A stretch of 64,000 nucleotides of DNA from Geobacter sp. (lineage in GTDB: Bacteria; Desulfobacterota; Desulfuromonadia; Geobacterales; Pseudopelobacteraceae): contig PJFB01000004.1 in NCBI GenBank assembly GCA_003574895.1, positions 268,208 to 332,207 of the forward strand. Direction: 5' to 3'. Positions 35,005 through 43,538 of the stretch are shown piece by piece. Position numbers and translations under genes: made by a program. How positions within the stretch are numbered: the stretch's first letter is position 1; every line of letters starts with the position of its first letter. The notes below the pieces were generated by a model. That model was not told where the DNA came from. It made no database searches and saw only the letters and a program-made list of their open reading frames with translations.

Positions 35005-36624
35005 ATGCTCTCGCCGGACCTACAACCCGGTAATAATGCCATGAAAAAAGTTTGGCGCAATTTCCATGGACGAAATCCCGGTCTTTCCTGCTCCGCAATC
35101 ATCGCTTTGAACGAAGCCGGAATCCATACCCACACCTGCGATGGAGATTCGCCGCGGGGACCGGGGCTGTTGTTCTTCGATGAGATCACTTCACTCTGTC
35201 ACCGCATCCGTGAATTGAGCTGCAGCGGTCGCGAACGAGTGTTGGCCGTGTCGCTTTGCCAATCTTCCCTGACAAGCGAAGCAATATGGGGACTTTTACA
35301 GTCAGGGGCATCTGATGTCATTGCCTGGGACGAATCGGCCACATGTGTCCATGATATAGCCCTTCGTCTCGAACGATGGCTCGCCGTAGACCAGTTGTTG
35401 GACTCCGCACTCGTGAGTACGAACCTGATCGGGCAGAGTACGACATGGCGATCCGTACTTCGCCAGCTCATCGAGGTGGCACGGTTTACCGACGCTTCCA
35501 TCCTGATCACCGGGGAAAGCGGCACCGGCAAGGAATTGGCGGCACGCCTGATCCACACCCTCGATAACCGCCCGAAAAAGCGGGATCTGGTGGTCCTCGA
35601 CTGCACCACCGTTGTGCCAGCCCTGTCGGGAAGCGAATTCTTCGGTCACGAGCGGGGCGCATTCACCGGTGCCGCCAATGCCCGAGATGGCGCCTTTGCC
35701 CTGGCCGATGGTGGCACGTTATTCCTCGACGAGATTGGAGAGTTGCCACTCGAACTTCAGGGCCAGTTGCTGCGGGTCATACAGGAAAAGACCTTCAAAC
35801 GGATTGGCGGCAATAACTGGCAGAAGACGGAATTTCGACTCGTCTGCGCAACCAACCGTGATCTGCGAGAAGAAGTACGTGCTGGAAAATTTCGCAATGA
35901 CCTCTACTACCGGATAATGGCCTGGAAATGCTGCCTACCTCCGTTGCGCGAACGACGGGAAGACATAATTCCTCTTGCCCGTCACTTCATAACCTCGATG
36001 CCCCCCAAAGAGGATAGCCCCGAACTCGACCGGTCGATAGAAGAATATCTTGTAACGCGTGAATATCCTGGCAATGTGCGCGACCTCAAGCAGCTTGTTA
36101 CGCGAATCATGTACCGCCATGTGGGAAATGGGCCGATAACCATCGGAAACATCCCCGAGGAAGAGCGGCCAACCTCCGACTGGGGGCCAATAAACTGGTG
36201 TGACGACTCCTTCGAAGCGGCAATCCGTCGGGCGGTTACTTTCGGCGTCGGCCTCAAGGAAATTGGCCGTACCGCGGAAGATACCGCAATCCGCATCGCG
36301 GTAGGAGCAAGCAATAATCTGCAGCTGGCGGCTAAGATGCTGGGAGTAACCGATCGCACGTTGCAGAATCGACGTCCGAGCAAGCGACAGAATGGTCAGC
36401 AAGCGGAAATTTGGGCCGATGGGCCAGTGGATATCACTCCGGTCACGGCAGCTGCCTGCCCTGCCATGAATCGAGATATTCCTTCCGATATGCCGATGGG
36501 CGCCCTGTCGATGCCGATCCTCTCGAAACCGGAATCTTCTTTACCCCTGCAATCAAACGCTGCAAATTCCTCCCGACAATCAGCTGTAGTTCCTCTTGTG
36601 ACAGGCCGAGCGCCAGCACTTTGA
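35005..36624 (+). CDS. sigma-54-dependent transcriptional activator
   Basis: 539-residue enhancer-binding protein. An N-terminal response-regulator-like domain (about 1-125) lacks a clear phosphorylation pocket. The AAA+ domain has Walker A TGESGTGKE, the sigma-54 loop GHERGAFTGAA, Walker B GGTLFLDEIGE and the arginine-finger stretch FRNDLYYRI. A Fis-type helix-turn-helix (NLQLAAKMLGVTDRTLQNRR) ends near residue 460. The last 75 residues are low-complexity and overlap the opposite-strand amidohydrolase gene by 182 bases; they may be a run-on tail. Likely activator of the minus-strand operon, whose promoter fits sigma-54. Confidence 0.88.
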   Translation: MLSPDLQPGNNAMKKVWRNFHGRNPGLSCSAIIALNEAGIHTHTCDGDSPRGPGLLFFDEITSLCHRIRELSCSGRERVLAVSLCQSSLTSEAIWGLLQSGASDVIAWDESATCVHDIALRLERWLAVDQLLDSALVSTNLIGQSTTWRSVLRQLIEVARFTDASILITGESGTGKELAARLIHTLDNRPKKRDLVVLDCTTVVPALSGSEFFGHERGAFTGAANARDGAFALADGGTLFLDEIGELPLELQGQLLRVIQEKTFKRIGGNNWQKTEFRLVCATNRDLREEVRAGKFRNDLYYRIMAWKCCLPPLRERREDIIPLARHFITSMPPKEDSPELDRSIEEYLVTREYPGNVRDLKQLVTRIMYRHVGNGPITIGNIPEEERPTSDWGPINWCDDSFEAAIRRAVTFGVGLKEIGRTAEDTAIRIAVGASNNLQLAAKMLGVTDRTLQNRRPSKRQNGQQAEIWADGPVDITPVTAAACPAMNRDIPSDMPMGALSMPILSKPESSLPLQSNAANSSRQSAVVPLVTGRAPAL

Positions 36625-37267
36625 CCAGTTCTATCCCCGGATGGAGCCAGGGACCATCGCTGCCAAAGAGTATCTTCTCTGCACCTGTCCTAGCCACCGC
36701 CTCTTCCAAAAGGTCGAAGCGACGCACCCCCGACGTATCGGCGTAGACATTGGGATATCTCTCCATCAGGGCAATGAGCGCCTTGTGGGCACGCCAGTCA
36801 TCGGAGAAGCTGCCCAGATGGGGAATGATGAACGAAACATCCGGATATTCGGTAGCCAGCAATTCCACCTGCGACACCTCTCCCATGACATCGTAGACGA
36901 CCGGCAAGGCAAAGGCCCGTAGCACCTCACAGATTTCACGAGTCATGCGGCCGTCGTGTTTGTGTACCTTGACCCCGCGAAAACCATACTGTTGCACGGC
37001 TGTTTTCAACATGGGGAAGATTCGGCCCCGGTCACGCTCCGGATGGAGACACGCGAACCCCACGAATCGCTCCGGCTTGCGTCTGACGATATCCGCCACC
37101 TGATGGTTGGCAGAGGTGTAATCGGAATGAAATAGGGAGAAGAGGACCGTGCGATGAATGCCAGCGCGATCCGCACGCGGCAGATACTTGTCCAGCAAGG
37201 CCGATGTATCCCACGGCCCCGTCAGTCCGTCTCCCTTCCCGACGTGGCAGTGACAGTCGATGATCAT
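36443..37267 (-). CDS. amidohydrolase-related (PF04909-type) metal hydrolase
   Basis: 274-residue TIM-barrel hydrolase. MIIDCHCHVG has the first HxH metal motif; FRGVKVHKHDGRM, FIIPHLGSF and LFGSDGPWLHPG supply the further His and the Asp. This family includes decarboxylases and hydrolases of cyclic or aromatic acids, so the substrate is unknown. The ATG overlaps the stop of the 40-residue peptide gene as ATGA. The last 60 codons overlap the sigma-54 activator on the other strand, and they include conserved barrel residues, so this gene's end is real. Last gene of the operon. Confidence 0.82.
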   Translation of the reverse strand: MIIDCHCHVGKGDGLTGPWDTSALLDKYLPRADRAGIHRTVLFSLFHSDYTSANHQVADIVRRKPERFVGFACLHPERDRGRIFPMLKTAVQQYGFRGVKVHKHDGRMTREICEVLRAFALPVVYDVMGEVSQVELLATEYPDVSFIIPHLGSFSDDWRAHKALIALMERYPNVYADTSGVRRFDLLEEAVARTGAEKILFGSDGPWLHPGIELVKVLALGLSQEELQLIVGRNLQRLIAGVKKIPVSRGSASTGRPSAYRKEYLDSWQGRQLP

Positions 37268-37386
37268 GGGAGGTATTTTCCGCTGGATAGCTCAAAGTAT
37301 CCCCCCGGATCTTGCGAAATCCGTATCTGGAGGGGCGCATTCCGATGCACAACAAATCCATAGCCGTCTGCCGTTGTCAGAACCAT
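37264..37386 (-). CDS. 40-residue peptide, translationally coupled on both sides
   Basis: The frame starts at an ATG inside the last codons of the PLP-enzyme gene and ends at a TGA that overlaps the ATG of the amidohydrolase (ATGA). It reads MVLTTADGYGFVVHRNAPLQ and ends SSGKYLP. GAGG lies nine bases before the ATG. The perfect fit between two genes, with coupling at both ends, argues that it is translated. No cysteine and no membrane segment. It may be a small subunit or a modified-peptide substrate; function unknown. Confidence 0.55.
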   Translation of the reverse strand: MVLTTADGYGFVVHRNAPLQIRISQDPGGYFELSSGKYLP

Positions 37387-38498
37387 TGCCGAACCTCTTT
37401 CTGGCGAGACATCCTTTCCAGTGAAGGACCAGACGCGTTCCGCCCCCAAAGATATGCAAGCGTCTCCGCGGCTTTCTCAATATCGTTCTCTGTGTGACTG
37501 GCGGTGATGATGAAGCTGACGAGAGGTAAGTTCCCTCCCCGTCGTCGGTGAAGTACAGTCTTTATTCCTTCCCGGAGGAGCTGCTGGTGCAGCGTTGCCG
37601 CATCCAAACCTGGAAGCGGGGGAAGCGTCTGCATTGGGAACAAGCCGCCTGACAGCGATACCCCCTGTTGGCCGAGCAAGTGCCGGAAGCGACTGACGAG
37701 ACCGGCCAGTCGATACCGCAGAGTATCGCCCATCTGATCGTTGACTGTCAGCGCCCGGTGTGCCGCATGTACAGACGCGGCCGACGGCGGACTGCAGTGG
37801 ACTCGCGTCTCGCTTGCCGCCTCGAACCGCCCAATTAATGCCGAGCTGCCGCTGATAACCGCGAGCGGTGCCCCGAAACCTTTGGTCAGAGAGCTGACAA
37901 CAACGATTTCGGAACCGCTGACACCGCTCCAGCGAAGCACGCCGCCGCCACCTTTGCCGTAAGGGGCGGCTGGTCCCTGCGAGTGGCCGAGGATGCCAAG
38001 GGCCTGTGTATCGTCGATGATCAGCAGGCCGCCAAAGGCTCTGGCGCACGCCAGGTATTCCCGGATAGGCGCTGCCCTGCCACAGGCGGGGCAGAAACCG
38101 TCGGTGACAATCAGAGAGACGACGCCAGCTCTGGCATGGTGCCTAAGAAGCCAGTCCAGAGCAACGGCATTGTGGTGCGGGAACTCCCGCACTGCCACCC
38201 CACGCCCGGCCGCCCGTTCAGCCCCCCAACGCACGATGGGATAGGTGCCGGCGTCCAAGTAGATCGCCACGGACTCCCGCCCGAGGAGGCTGAACAGATC
38301 CCAGAAGAGGTACAGGGTGGAGGGGGAGAGGAGCCCCCGTTCACACCCCTGGAGCTTTGCCGCCGCCTGGGCTACCACTCTGCTCACTGGAGGTTCAACA
38401 AGCGTTGCCGGTGCACCGGTTGTCAAACTCTCCCACGGTTCGAGCACGCAGTGGGGGTGGCGCAGCCCCAAGTAGAGGGAAAAGGTGAAGTCAAGCAT
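37377..38498 (-). CDS. alpha-oxoamine synthase-like PLP enzyme
   Basis: 373-residue fold-type I PLP enzyme related to 8-amino-7-oxononanoate synthase and 2-amino-3-ketobutyrate ligase, which condense an amino acid with an acyl-CoA. The PLP aspartate is in LLIIDDTQALGILG and the Schiff-base lysine in VVVSSLTKGFGAPLAV. The ATG at 38498 lies ten bases beyond the stop of the upstream gene; a TTG at 38525 inside that gene is an alternative start. With no biotin genes nearby, it is more likely part of a specialised pathway in this operon. Confidence 0.75.
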   Translation of the reverse strand: MLDFTFSLYLGLRHPHCVLEPWESLTTGAPATLVEPPVSRVVAQAAAKLQGCERGLLSPSTLYLFWDLFSLLGRESVAIYLDAGTYPIVRWGAERAAGRGVAVREFPHHNAVALDWLLRHHARAGVVSLIVTDGFCPACGRAAPIREYLACARAFGGLLIIDDTQALGILGHSQGPAAPYGKGGGGVLRWSGVSGSEIVVVSSLTKGFGAPLAVISGSSALIGRFEAASETRVHCSPPSAASVHAAHRALTVNDQMGDTLRYRLAGLVSRFRHLLGQQGVSLSGGLFPMQTLPPLPGLDAATLHQQLLREGIKTVLHRRRGGNLPLVSFIITASHTENDIEKAAETLAYLWGRNASGPSLERMSRQKEVRQWF

Positions 38499-38508
38499 GG
38501 CCCCACCG

Positions 38509-39960
38509 TCAAAGGCGTGCCGCAAGCCTTCTATCCTCCTGCCGTTTTAGGTGCACCCAGGGCGGCGTGGCATCCACCGGTTCGGTGGTCAGGTCCACTC
38601 CGGTCACGGCCCGGTAGGCGTGGATGTAACCCTGAATTTCTGGTTTCCAGTAACGAGCCCAGTTTTTTGCCTGATCCTCGTCATTAGAGTCGATCCAGTC
38701 GCCGTAACGGATCGAAAGAAGGATCTGTTCGCCGTATATTGCCAGCTCCTGGAAGTGGGTGATGGTGGTATCGGTCCATCCCTGGAATTTCTTCATCGCA
38801 TCGACCCTCCCCATCCACGGCTCGCGGTAGGGCACCATCTGTCGGCCCCGCAAGAAATCCTGCATCTCGGGACGAGCCAGCAACCATTGCTCAATCAGCA
38901 TCTCTACCCTTGCAGTCCACGGCAGGTCTCCGAATTGATTGTGTGCCCCTTCTGCAAGTACCAGGTGTACTTCTCGCAGAGCGTTCAGCAGCGGAAAAGC
39001 ATCGGCTATGATGTTGGTGTCGGCATCTTCACGATAGAAGATCGAAGTTCGGTAGAGCAAATTGTGGAATCCCTCCAAAAACTTAGAACGGCTATCAACA
39101 GACCTTAATCTTGGAGTTGCTTTGCCGTATAAAGTTACGCCGTAATGATGGTCATACTCGTATGTACGGCGGACCAAAGTAAGGCGATTGTGCTCGTTCT
39201 GGATATATCCCCAAAGAAGATTGTTCAGCGGCCTCAAGGAGTCTATTTCCAGCTCTGCCAGAGGGTCTCTGCCAGCAGAAGATCGGCGGTTCTGGAACCT
39301 AAGCGCAATAGCATTCATGGTCTGCACAAGCATCCCTTCCTCATTCCAATATGACCAAATCAATTCTAAAAGGCTGGGGCAACTGAACCGGTATTTCAAA
39401 ATTCCAGCGCAATACGGGATCTTTTCTGTTCGTTTGTCAGGGTCCAGCCCGACCAGTGATTCAATAATCCGGTTGAGATAGGGAAGTTTGTCCGTACCAC
39501 CAAAATACCCGGTCAGCCGTTCATTGACGTTGTCGATTGTCACCGGTTCGTTGAAACGACTCCCCTCCTCATAATCAGTGAATAGCGCCTCGTCGATCAG
39601 GGTAACGGTTCCGTTCTCGACCTTAACCACACCGCACTCGAGAAGCAGGAACACTTCGGTGGCAAGCCTTAGCACATTGTAGGAGTCCACGGCGTTGACG
39701 CTGAGGCGTGCGTCAAGCGCGCCCCATTTGTTGACAAACCTGTCGACGATTTTACTGGTCAACTCCTCGTTTTCACAGCAGAAAAGACTGCTAATAAATT
39801 CATTGTATCTTCTGAAGCTGATCGCTTCTGTTCGGTTGCGAATGGCAACCCACAACCCTTGATCGGTTGTACGCGCTGTCGCGGAACGTTGTTTAACCAC
39901 GTTGATAGGTGGCGGACCTGGGGCAACTATTACTTCCTGAGGATTGCTAACCGGTGACAT
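38509..39960 (-). CDS. uncharacterised 483-residue operon protein
   Basis: Soluble protein with no signal peptide or membrane helix, preceded by AGGAGG. Rich in Trp and Tyr: RPLNNLLWGYIQNEHNRLT, TYEYDHHYGVTLYGKA, and LARPEMQDFLRGRQMVPYRE. The first 30 residues are proline-rich and disordered (VIVAPGPPPINVV). No catalytic motif stands out. I do not recognise the family. It lies between the AT-rich gene and the PLP enzyme. Confidence 0.7.
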   Translation of the reverse strand: MSPVSNPQEVIVAPGPPPINVVKQRSATARTTDQGLWVAIRNRTEAISFRRYNEFISSLFCCENEELTSKIVDRFVNKWGALDARLSVNAVDSYNVLRLATEVFLLLECGVVKVENGTVTLIDEALFTDYEEGSRFNEPVTIDNVNERLTGYFGGTDKLPYLNRIIESLVGLDPDKRTEKIPYCAGILKYRFSCPSLLELIWSYWNEEGMLVQTMNAIALRFQNRRSSAGRDPLAELEIDSLRPLNNLLWGYIQNEHNRLTLVRRTYEYDHHYGVTLYGKATPRLRSVDSRSKFLEGFHNLLYRTSIFYREDADTNIIADAFPLLNALREVHLVLAEGAHNQFGDLPWTARVEMLIEQWLLARPEMQDFLRGRQMVPYREPWMGRVDAMKKFQGWTDTTITHFQELAIYGEQILLSIRYGDWIDSNDEDQAKNWARYWKPEIQGYIHAYRAVTGVDLTTEPVDATPPWVHLKRQEDRRLAARL

Positions 39961-40046
39961 GATTACCTCCTTCGCGAGACATGTCTCTCTGGTTGAGTAT
40001 TTATTCTTTAACGATAACTCGGCTTTATTTAGTGATAGGTCTTTAT

Positions 40047-40706
40047 TTACACCGTCTTCGCTTCAGCCAACTCAGTTGTTCTACCAATATTTTTCACCTT
40101 ATCTACTAATGTTTCCACCTCATTTTTCAAGAGAATATAGGTTTCTTTATCGACATATTTTTTTTCTATATCTTTGTGCAAGACCTGTAATTTCTGTTCC
40201 TCTTCATCTTTCAATCGATTTTCCAAAACACTTATCGTATTATAAAAATCTTCTTTTTTTATATACTCATGAAATAAGTTCATCAGCTCAGATATTTTAG
40301 ACTGAATTTCATTATGATTTTTTTGCTTTAAATTCTCAAACACATGAAGCAACCCTCCTGCGTTTGTCTCTGATTTTATGTTTTCGAAATTTACTTGCAC
40401 TTTATAATGGCCTGGAAAAATCCCGTTTGTATCCCAATCCCACGTTGCTATAATTTTATTATTTAAAAAATTTACATCCATCAACTTCACAAAATGTTGC
40501 TTTGAGCCATCAAATATTAATTTGCAAGTAAAATTTTGGTGAAACCACTCAGTAAATTTTTCTTTGAATTCCTGAGGAAAATTTCTCTGTATTTCCTGAA
40601 TACAAGGCAATTTTTCTCGAAATAATAATTCTGGGATCGTGGCGGTAAATCTCTTTACATTTGGCCCAGGCCCATTGACCTGTGTAAGTTTGATTTCGTT
40701 ATTCAT
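40047..40706 (-). CDS. AT-rich uncharacterised operon protein with C-terminal coiled coil
   Basis: 219 residues, coded with far lower GC than the genes on both sides, which points to later acquisition. GGAGG precedes the ATG. Residues about 10-110 look like a beta-rich domain (CKLIFDGSKQHFVKLMDVNF, then WDWDTNGIFPGHYKVQVNF). From about 115 to 205 the sequence is highly charged and helical (LENRLKDEEEQKLQVLHKDI), fitting a coiled coil. I do not recognise the family. Confidence 0.65.
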   Translation of the reverse strand: MNNEIKLTQVNGPGPNVKRFTATIPELLFREKLPCIQEIQRNFPQEFKEKFTEWFHQNFTCKLIFDGSKQHFVKLMDVNFLNNKIIATWDWDTNGIFPGHYKVQVNFENIKSETNAGGLLHVFENLKQKNHNEIQSKISELMNLFHEYIKKEDFYNTISVLENRLKDEEEQKLQVLHKDIEKKYVDKETYILLKNEVETLVDKVKNIGRTTELAEAKTV

Positions 40707-40735
40707 AACAACCTCCGTCGCATAGTCTTTAAATG

Positions 40736-42064
40736 CTAAACTTTATATTGCGTAATAAATCTTCTTCCTAGTTGTAAGGCCGATCCTCTAGCACAGATCG
40801 CCGACGTATCCAATGTAACCCTCAACGCCCAATACCTGAGTAGCTCCGCCAAAACCGGACTTTCCTCACCAGCCCCCATCGCCCCGTCAGCTTTCGCCTG
40901 TCCGATCACGGCGAACACCAGTGCTGGCGGCGCCTGCCGCATGAGTTGCGGCGTCTGCCGCCAGGAACTCCAGAGAGAGCGAAGCCGCAGTGGCTGACGG
41001 TCATGGGAAACGATTGCCTCTCCGAGGCTCTTCCCCCGAAGACTCGTGGGACGGTGCCCGAGGATCAGAGAGACGAGCTGCGGGATGTTTTTCTCCAGCA
41101 AAGTAAACATATCTACTTGTTCTTTGCCTAGCCCTTGTTGCGGATAAAACGTCTCCCACACCCGGCCAAGCATCTCCCATTGGGGATGGGGGTAGAGAGC
41201 ATCCCCCATGGTGCACGAGAGCTTTACCCTGATCCAGGGGGCGGGATGGGGATCCTCCATATCCACCCTGAAGACAAAGGTACGCGGCAGGCTCACTACT
41301 GCCATGAGCCCGACCGTGGCGATCACTCCCAATTTGGCCACGGCCCAGAGATCGGCAATGATCTCGGAAATCCATCTCTCCCAGCAGCTCCAGGCAAGCT
41401 TGTCACCTCCGGTACTTTGAGCCTTCTGCTGCAGCACGGGACGAAGCGATTCGTTCAAGCCAAGCAAGGCCGCGGCTTGATGGCCCACTTCATGGACAAG
41501 GCTTGCTGCCACGCCACTGCCAACCATCCGCTCTCGCGGCACCTGTATAACCGCGACCGGGTTGCTGTCGCCGCCAGGCAGGCGCGTCCTGGCCCGCCGG
41601 ATGGCCGCTCCCGGACCCCGCTCCAGAAAGCAGATGACCGGCGGGGCTTCGTAGTATCCCCCCGGCAACTTGAGGGCGTCGGCAGCGAAGACGTCGAGGC
41701 CCGACAGCCACACCCCCGTCTCATGTTCGCTTCGCTGGTTCAATACGTCCGCAAAGATGTCGAGCTGGTTCAGGATGGCGACAAACCTCAACCTCAGGAA
41801 AGAAAATTTCCGTTGCGCCACGGGCGGAGGGGCGACTTTCCCCTCCGGGCTTTCCAGCCATTTCAGGTAGGCCAGTACCATGACCTTGAGCTTGCGCCTT
41901 ACCTCCGACAGGTGACGTTCGATAGCGACCTGGGCATTGAGGGGAATGGCGGCCGCCGGCACCATCGGAATGTGGAGGGCAAACGGCTCCACCTGGTTGA
42001 TCCGGGTGAGGAGCGCCCGCGTCTCGTTCAGGAGAAGCTGCTGTGCGGCAACGGAAACGTTCAC
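40736..42064 (-). CDS. putative gluzincin-type metalloprotease
   Basis: 442 residues. His191-Glu-Val-Gly-His195 in ASLVHEVGHQAAALLG is an HExxH zinc site, and Glu234 in RWISEIIADLWAV, about 40 residues on, fits the third ligand of gluzincins. A hydrophobic stretch right after (KLGVIATVGLMAVVSL) may be a membrane or buried helix. The start is a GTG overlapping the stop of the preceding glycine-rich gene (GTGA), so the two are coupled. The protease may process the two glycine-rich paralogues; that is inference from position. Confidence 0.65.
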   Translation of the reverse strand: MNVSVAAQQLLLNETRALLTRINQVEPFALHIPMVPAAAIPLNAQVAIERHLSEVRRKLKVMVLAYLKWLESPEGKVAPPPVAQRKFSFLRLRFVAILNQLDIFADVLNQRSEHETGVWLSGLDVFAADALKLPGGYYEAPPVICFLERGPGAAIRRARTRLPGGDSNPVAVIQVPRERMVGSGVAASLVHEVGHQAAALLGLNESLRPVLQQKAQSTGGDKLAWSCWERWISEIIADLWAVAKLGVIATVGLMAVVSLPRTFVFRVDMEDPHPAPWIRVKLSCTMGDALYPHPQWEMLGRVWETFYPQQGLGKEQVDMFTLLEKNIPQLVSLILGHRPTSLRGKSLGEAIVSHDRQPLRLRSLWSSWRQTPQLMRQAPPALVFAVIGQAKADGAMGAGEESPVLAELLRYWALRVTLDTSAICARGSALQLGRRFITQYKV

Positions 42065-42771
42065 GGACAGGCTCCGAGAATGATGATGTTCCGGCCCCGG
42101 CGGACCCAGCGGCCGCTTTGCACCGCTTCGGCGTTGGCATCGGGCGCACCCCAGGCACCATCATCGGCCCACGGCGTCTGCGGCTCGGCGTACGCCTGTT
42201 GGGAAGGCACCACGGTGGTTCCGACCAGCCCCGGCGCAAAACGACGGGCAGCCAGGGCCGCGGCCCGGCGCGCAACGATGTGCGGAGGAATGTGTGCGGG
42301 TGCCGCTGCCGCCTTGCGGGCCGCGGCTGTGGCGAAGCGGACATAGCGCCGGGCGACCTCGAACTCACGGTCTTCATTCGACAGGCCTTCCAGCTCAAGC
42401 CCGAAGAGCTTGCCGGCCGCCGAGCCAAGTGACGAGCCAAGCGCCGTTCCCACCCCAGGGGCAACGAAGCTGCCAATGGCGCCGCCGACGATCGGCAAGG
42501 CCTTTTTTGCCACTCCCTTGAGAATCCCGCCCAGCGCTTTGCCGACCGGGCTTTTCATGAACCCGCCGACCTTCTTGATCAAGCCACCGAGGAACTGCTC
42601 CAGTTCGGCCTCGTTCGTCACAGTCAGAAGTTCAGTGGCGAGTTCCATTTCCTGCAATTCGTTGAGGGGCATTTCCCCCTGGTACTCACCGAAGGTTTCT
42701 CCCGTCATCTCGCCGGGATACTCGAATTGTTCACCTTGGTACTCATATGCGCCCGTTTCCTGTCCCCACAT
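42061..42771 (-). CDS. glycine-zipper protein B (paralogue of the upstream gene)
   Basis: 236 residues. An acidic, Tyr/Glu/Gly-rich leader (EYQGEQFEYPGEMTGETFGE) is followed by the conserved EMELATELLTVTNEAELEQF helix, a basic helix (KKVGGFMKSPVGKALGGILK), and a glycine-zipper hydrophobic stretch (IVGGAIGSFVAPGVGTALGS). ELEGLSNEDREFEVARRYVR and an Ala-rich helix follow, and the end is a basic C-terminal signature (GRWVRRGRNIIILG). Such GxxxG-type helices can insert in membranes or oligomerise. Forty bases separate it from the upstream paralogue. I cannot name the family; the domain order is shared with that paralogue. Confidence 0.7.
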   Translation of the reverse strand: MWGQETGAYEYQGEQFEYPGEMTGETFGEYQGEMPLNELQEMELATELLTVTNEAELEQFLGGLIKKVGGFMKSPVGKALGGILKGVAKKALPIVGGAIGSFVAPGVGTALGSSLGSAAGKLFGLELEGLSNEDREFEVARRYVRFATAAARKAAAAPAHIPPHIVARRAAALAARRFAPGLVGTTVVPSQQAYAEPQTPWADDGAWGAPDANAEAVQSGRWVRRGRNIIILGACP

Positions 42772-42811
42772 AATTTCTCCTTTCCGCTATTGATGAACGA
42801 TGAAGGTTGAT

Positions 42812-43486
42812 TCAGATGCCAACGAGAATGACCTTGTTGCCGCGTCGGTACCAGCGGCCACTCCTCGCGCCACTGCCACACTGGCAGGAAACGCTCTGCG
42901 ATTGCGCTGCCGAATTAAGCCCGGGCATGAAGCGCTGGGCCGCAACGGTTGCCGCCTGTCTGGCAACCGCAACGGGATTGACACCGGCCGGCGCCTGGGC
43001 TGCCTTCAAGACAGTGGCGCCACTGAAGCGAACGAACTGGCGGGCGGCCTCGAACTCTTGGTCCTCCTGGTTCAACCCCTCCTGTTCCAGCCCGAAATAC
43101 CGACCGGCGCCGCTGGCCACTGTTCTGCCGAAATCCGCCCCGGCAGAGCCGCCAAAATAGCGGCCAATGGCACCGCCAACAACCGGCAGGGCCTTTTTGG
43201 CCGCCTGCTTCAGAATGCCGCCGAGCGCGTGGCCGGTGGGCGAAGAGATGAATGTGCGGGCCGCACTTGTCGCCTTGCCGATGAGGCTGCCGAGGAACTG
43301 GTTCAGTTCGGCCTCGTTGCTGACGGAGAGAAGTTCGGTAGCCAGTTCCATCTCCTGCATCTCGTTGAAGGGACTGGCGATCTCGGCACCGAGCCCAATT
43401 TCCGCTGCACCGAATTCGTACCCCATTTCCCCCATTTCCATTTCTGTATTCCCGAACTCATTCAACGTCCTATCAATGTCGTGCAT
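42812..43486 (-). CDS. glycine-zipper protein A, first gene of the sigma-54 operon
   Basis: 224 residues from an ATG with AGGAGG seven bases upstream. Same layout as the next gene: an acidic leader rich in Gly, Met and Glu (MEMGEMGYEFGAAEIGLGAE), the EMELATELLSVSNEAELNQF helix, a hydrophobic glycine-zipper (PVVGGAIGRYFGGSAGADFG), LEQEGLNQEDQEFEAARQFV, and a C-terminal SGRWYRRGNKVILVGI. It also carries a CQCGSG motif near the end. No signal peptide. The two paralogues are probably the structural products of the operon. Confidence 0.7.
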   Translation of the reverse strand: MHDIDRTLNEFGNTEMEMGEMGYEFGAAEIGLGAEIASPFNEMQEMELATELLSVSNEAELNQFLGSLIGKATSAARTFISSPTGHALGGILKQAAKKALPVVGGAIGRYFGGSAGADFGRTVASGAGRYFGLEQEGLNQEDQEFEAARQFVRFSGATVLKAAQAPAGVNPVAVARQAATVAAQRFMPGLNSAAQSQSVSCQCGSGARSGRWYRRGNKVILVGI

Positions 43487-43538
43487 ATTAATCCTCCTCA
43501 AAAAATGTGATTGAGAGAGAAACTCACCTTTTATATCG

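Noticed and set aside
41135..42346. 403-codon frame antisense to the HExxH gene and paralogue B
   Set aside because: It crosses two genes with good signals and conserved motifs on the other strand; no domain of its own.
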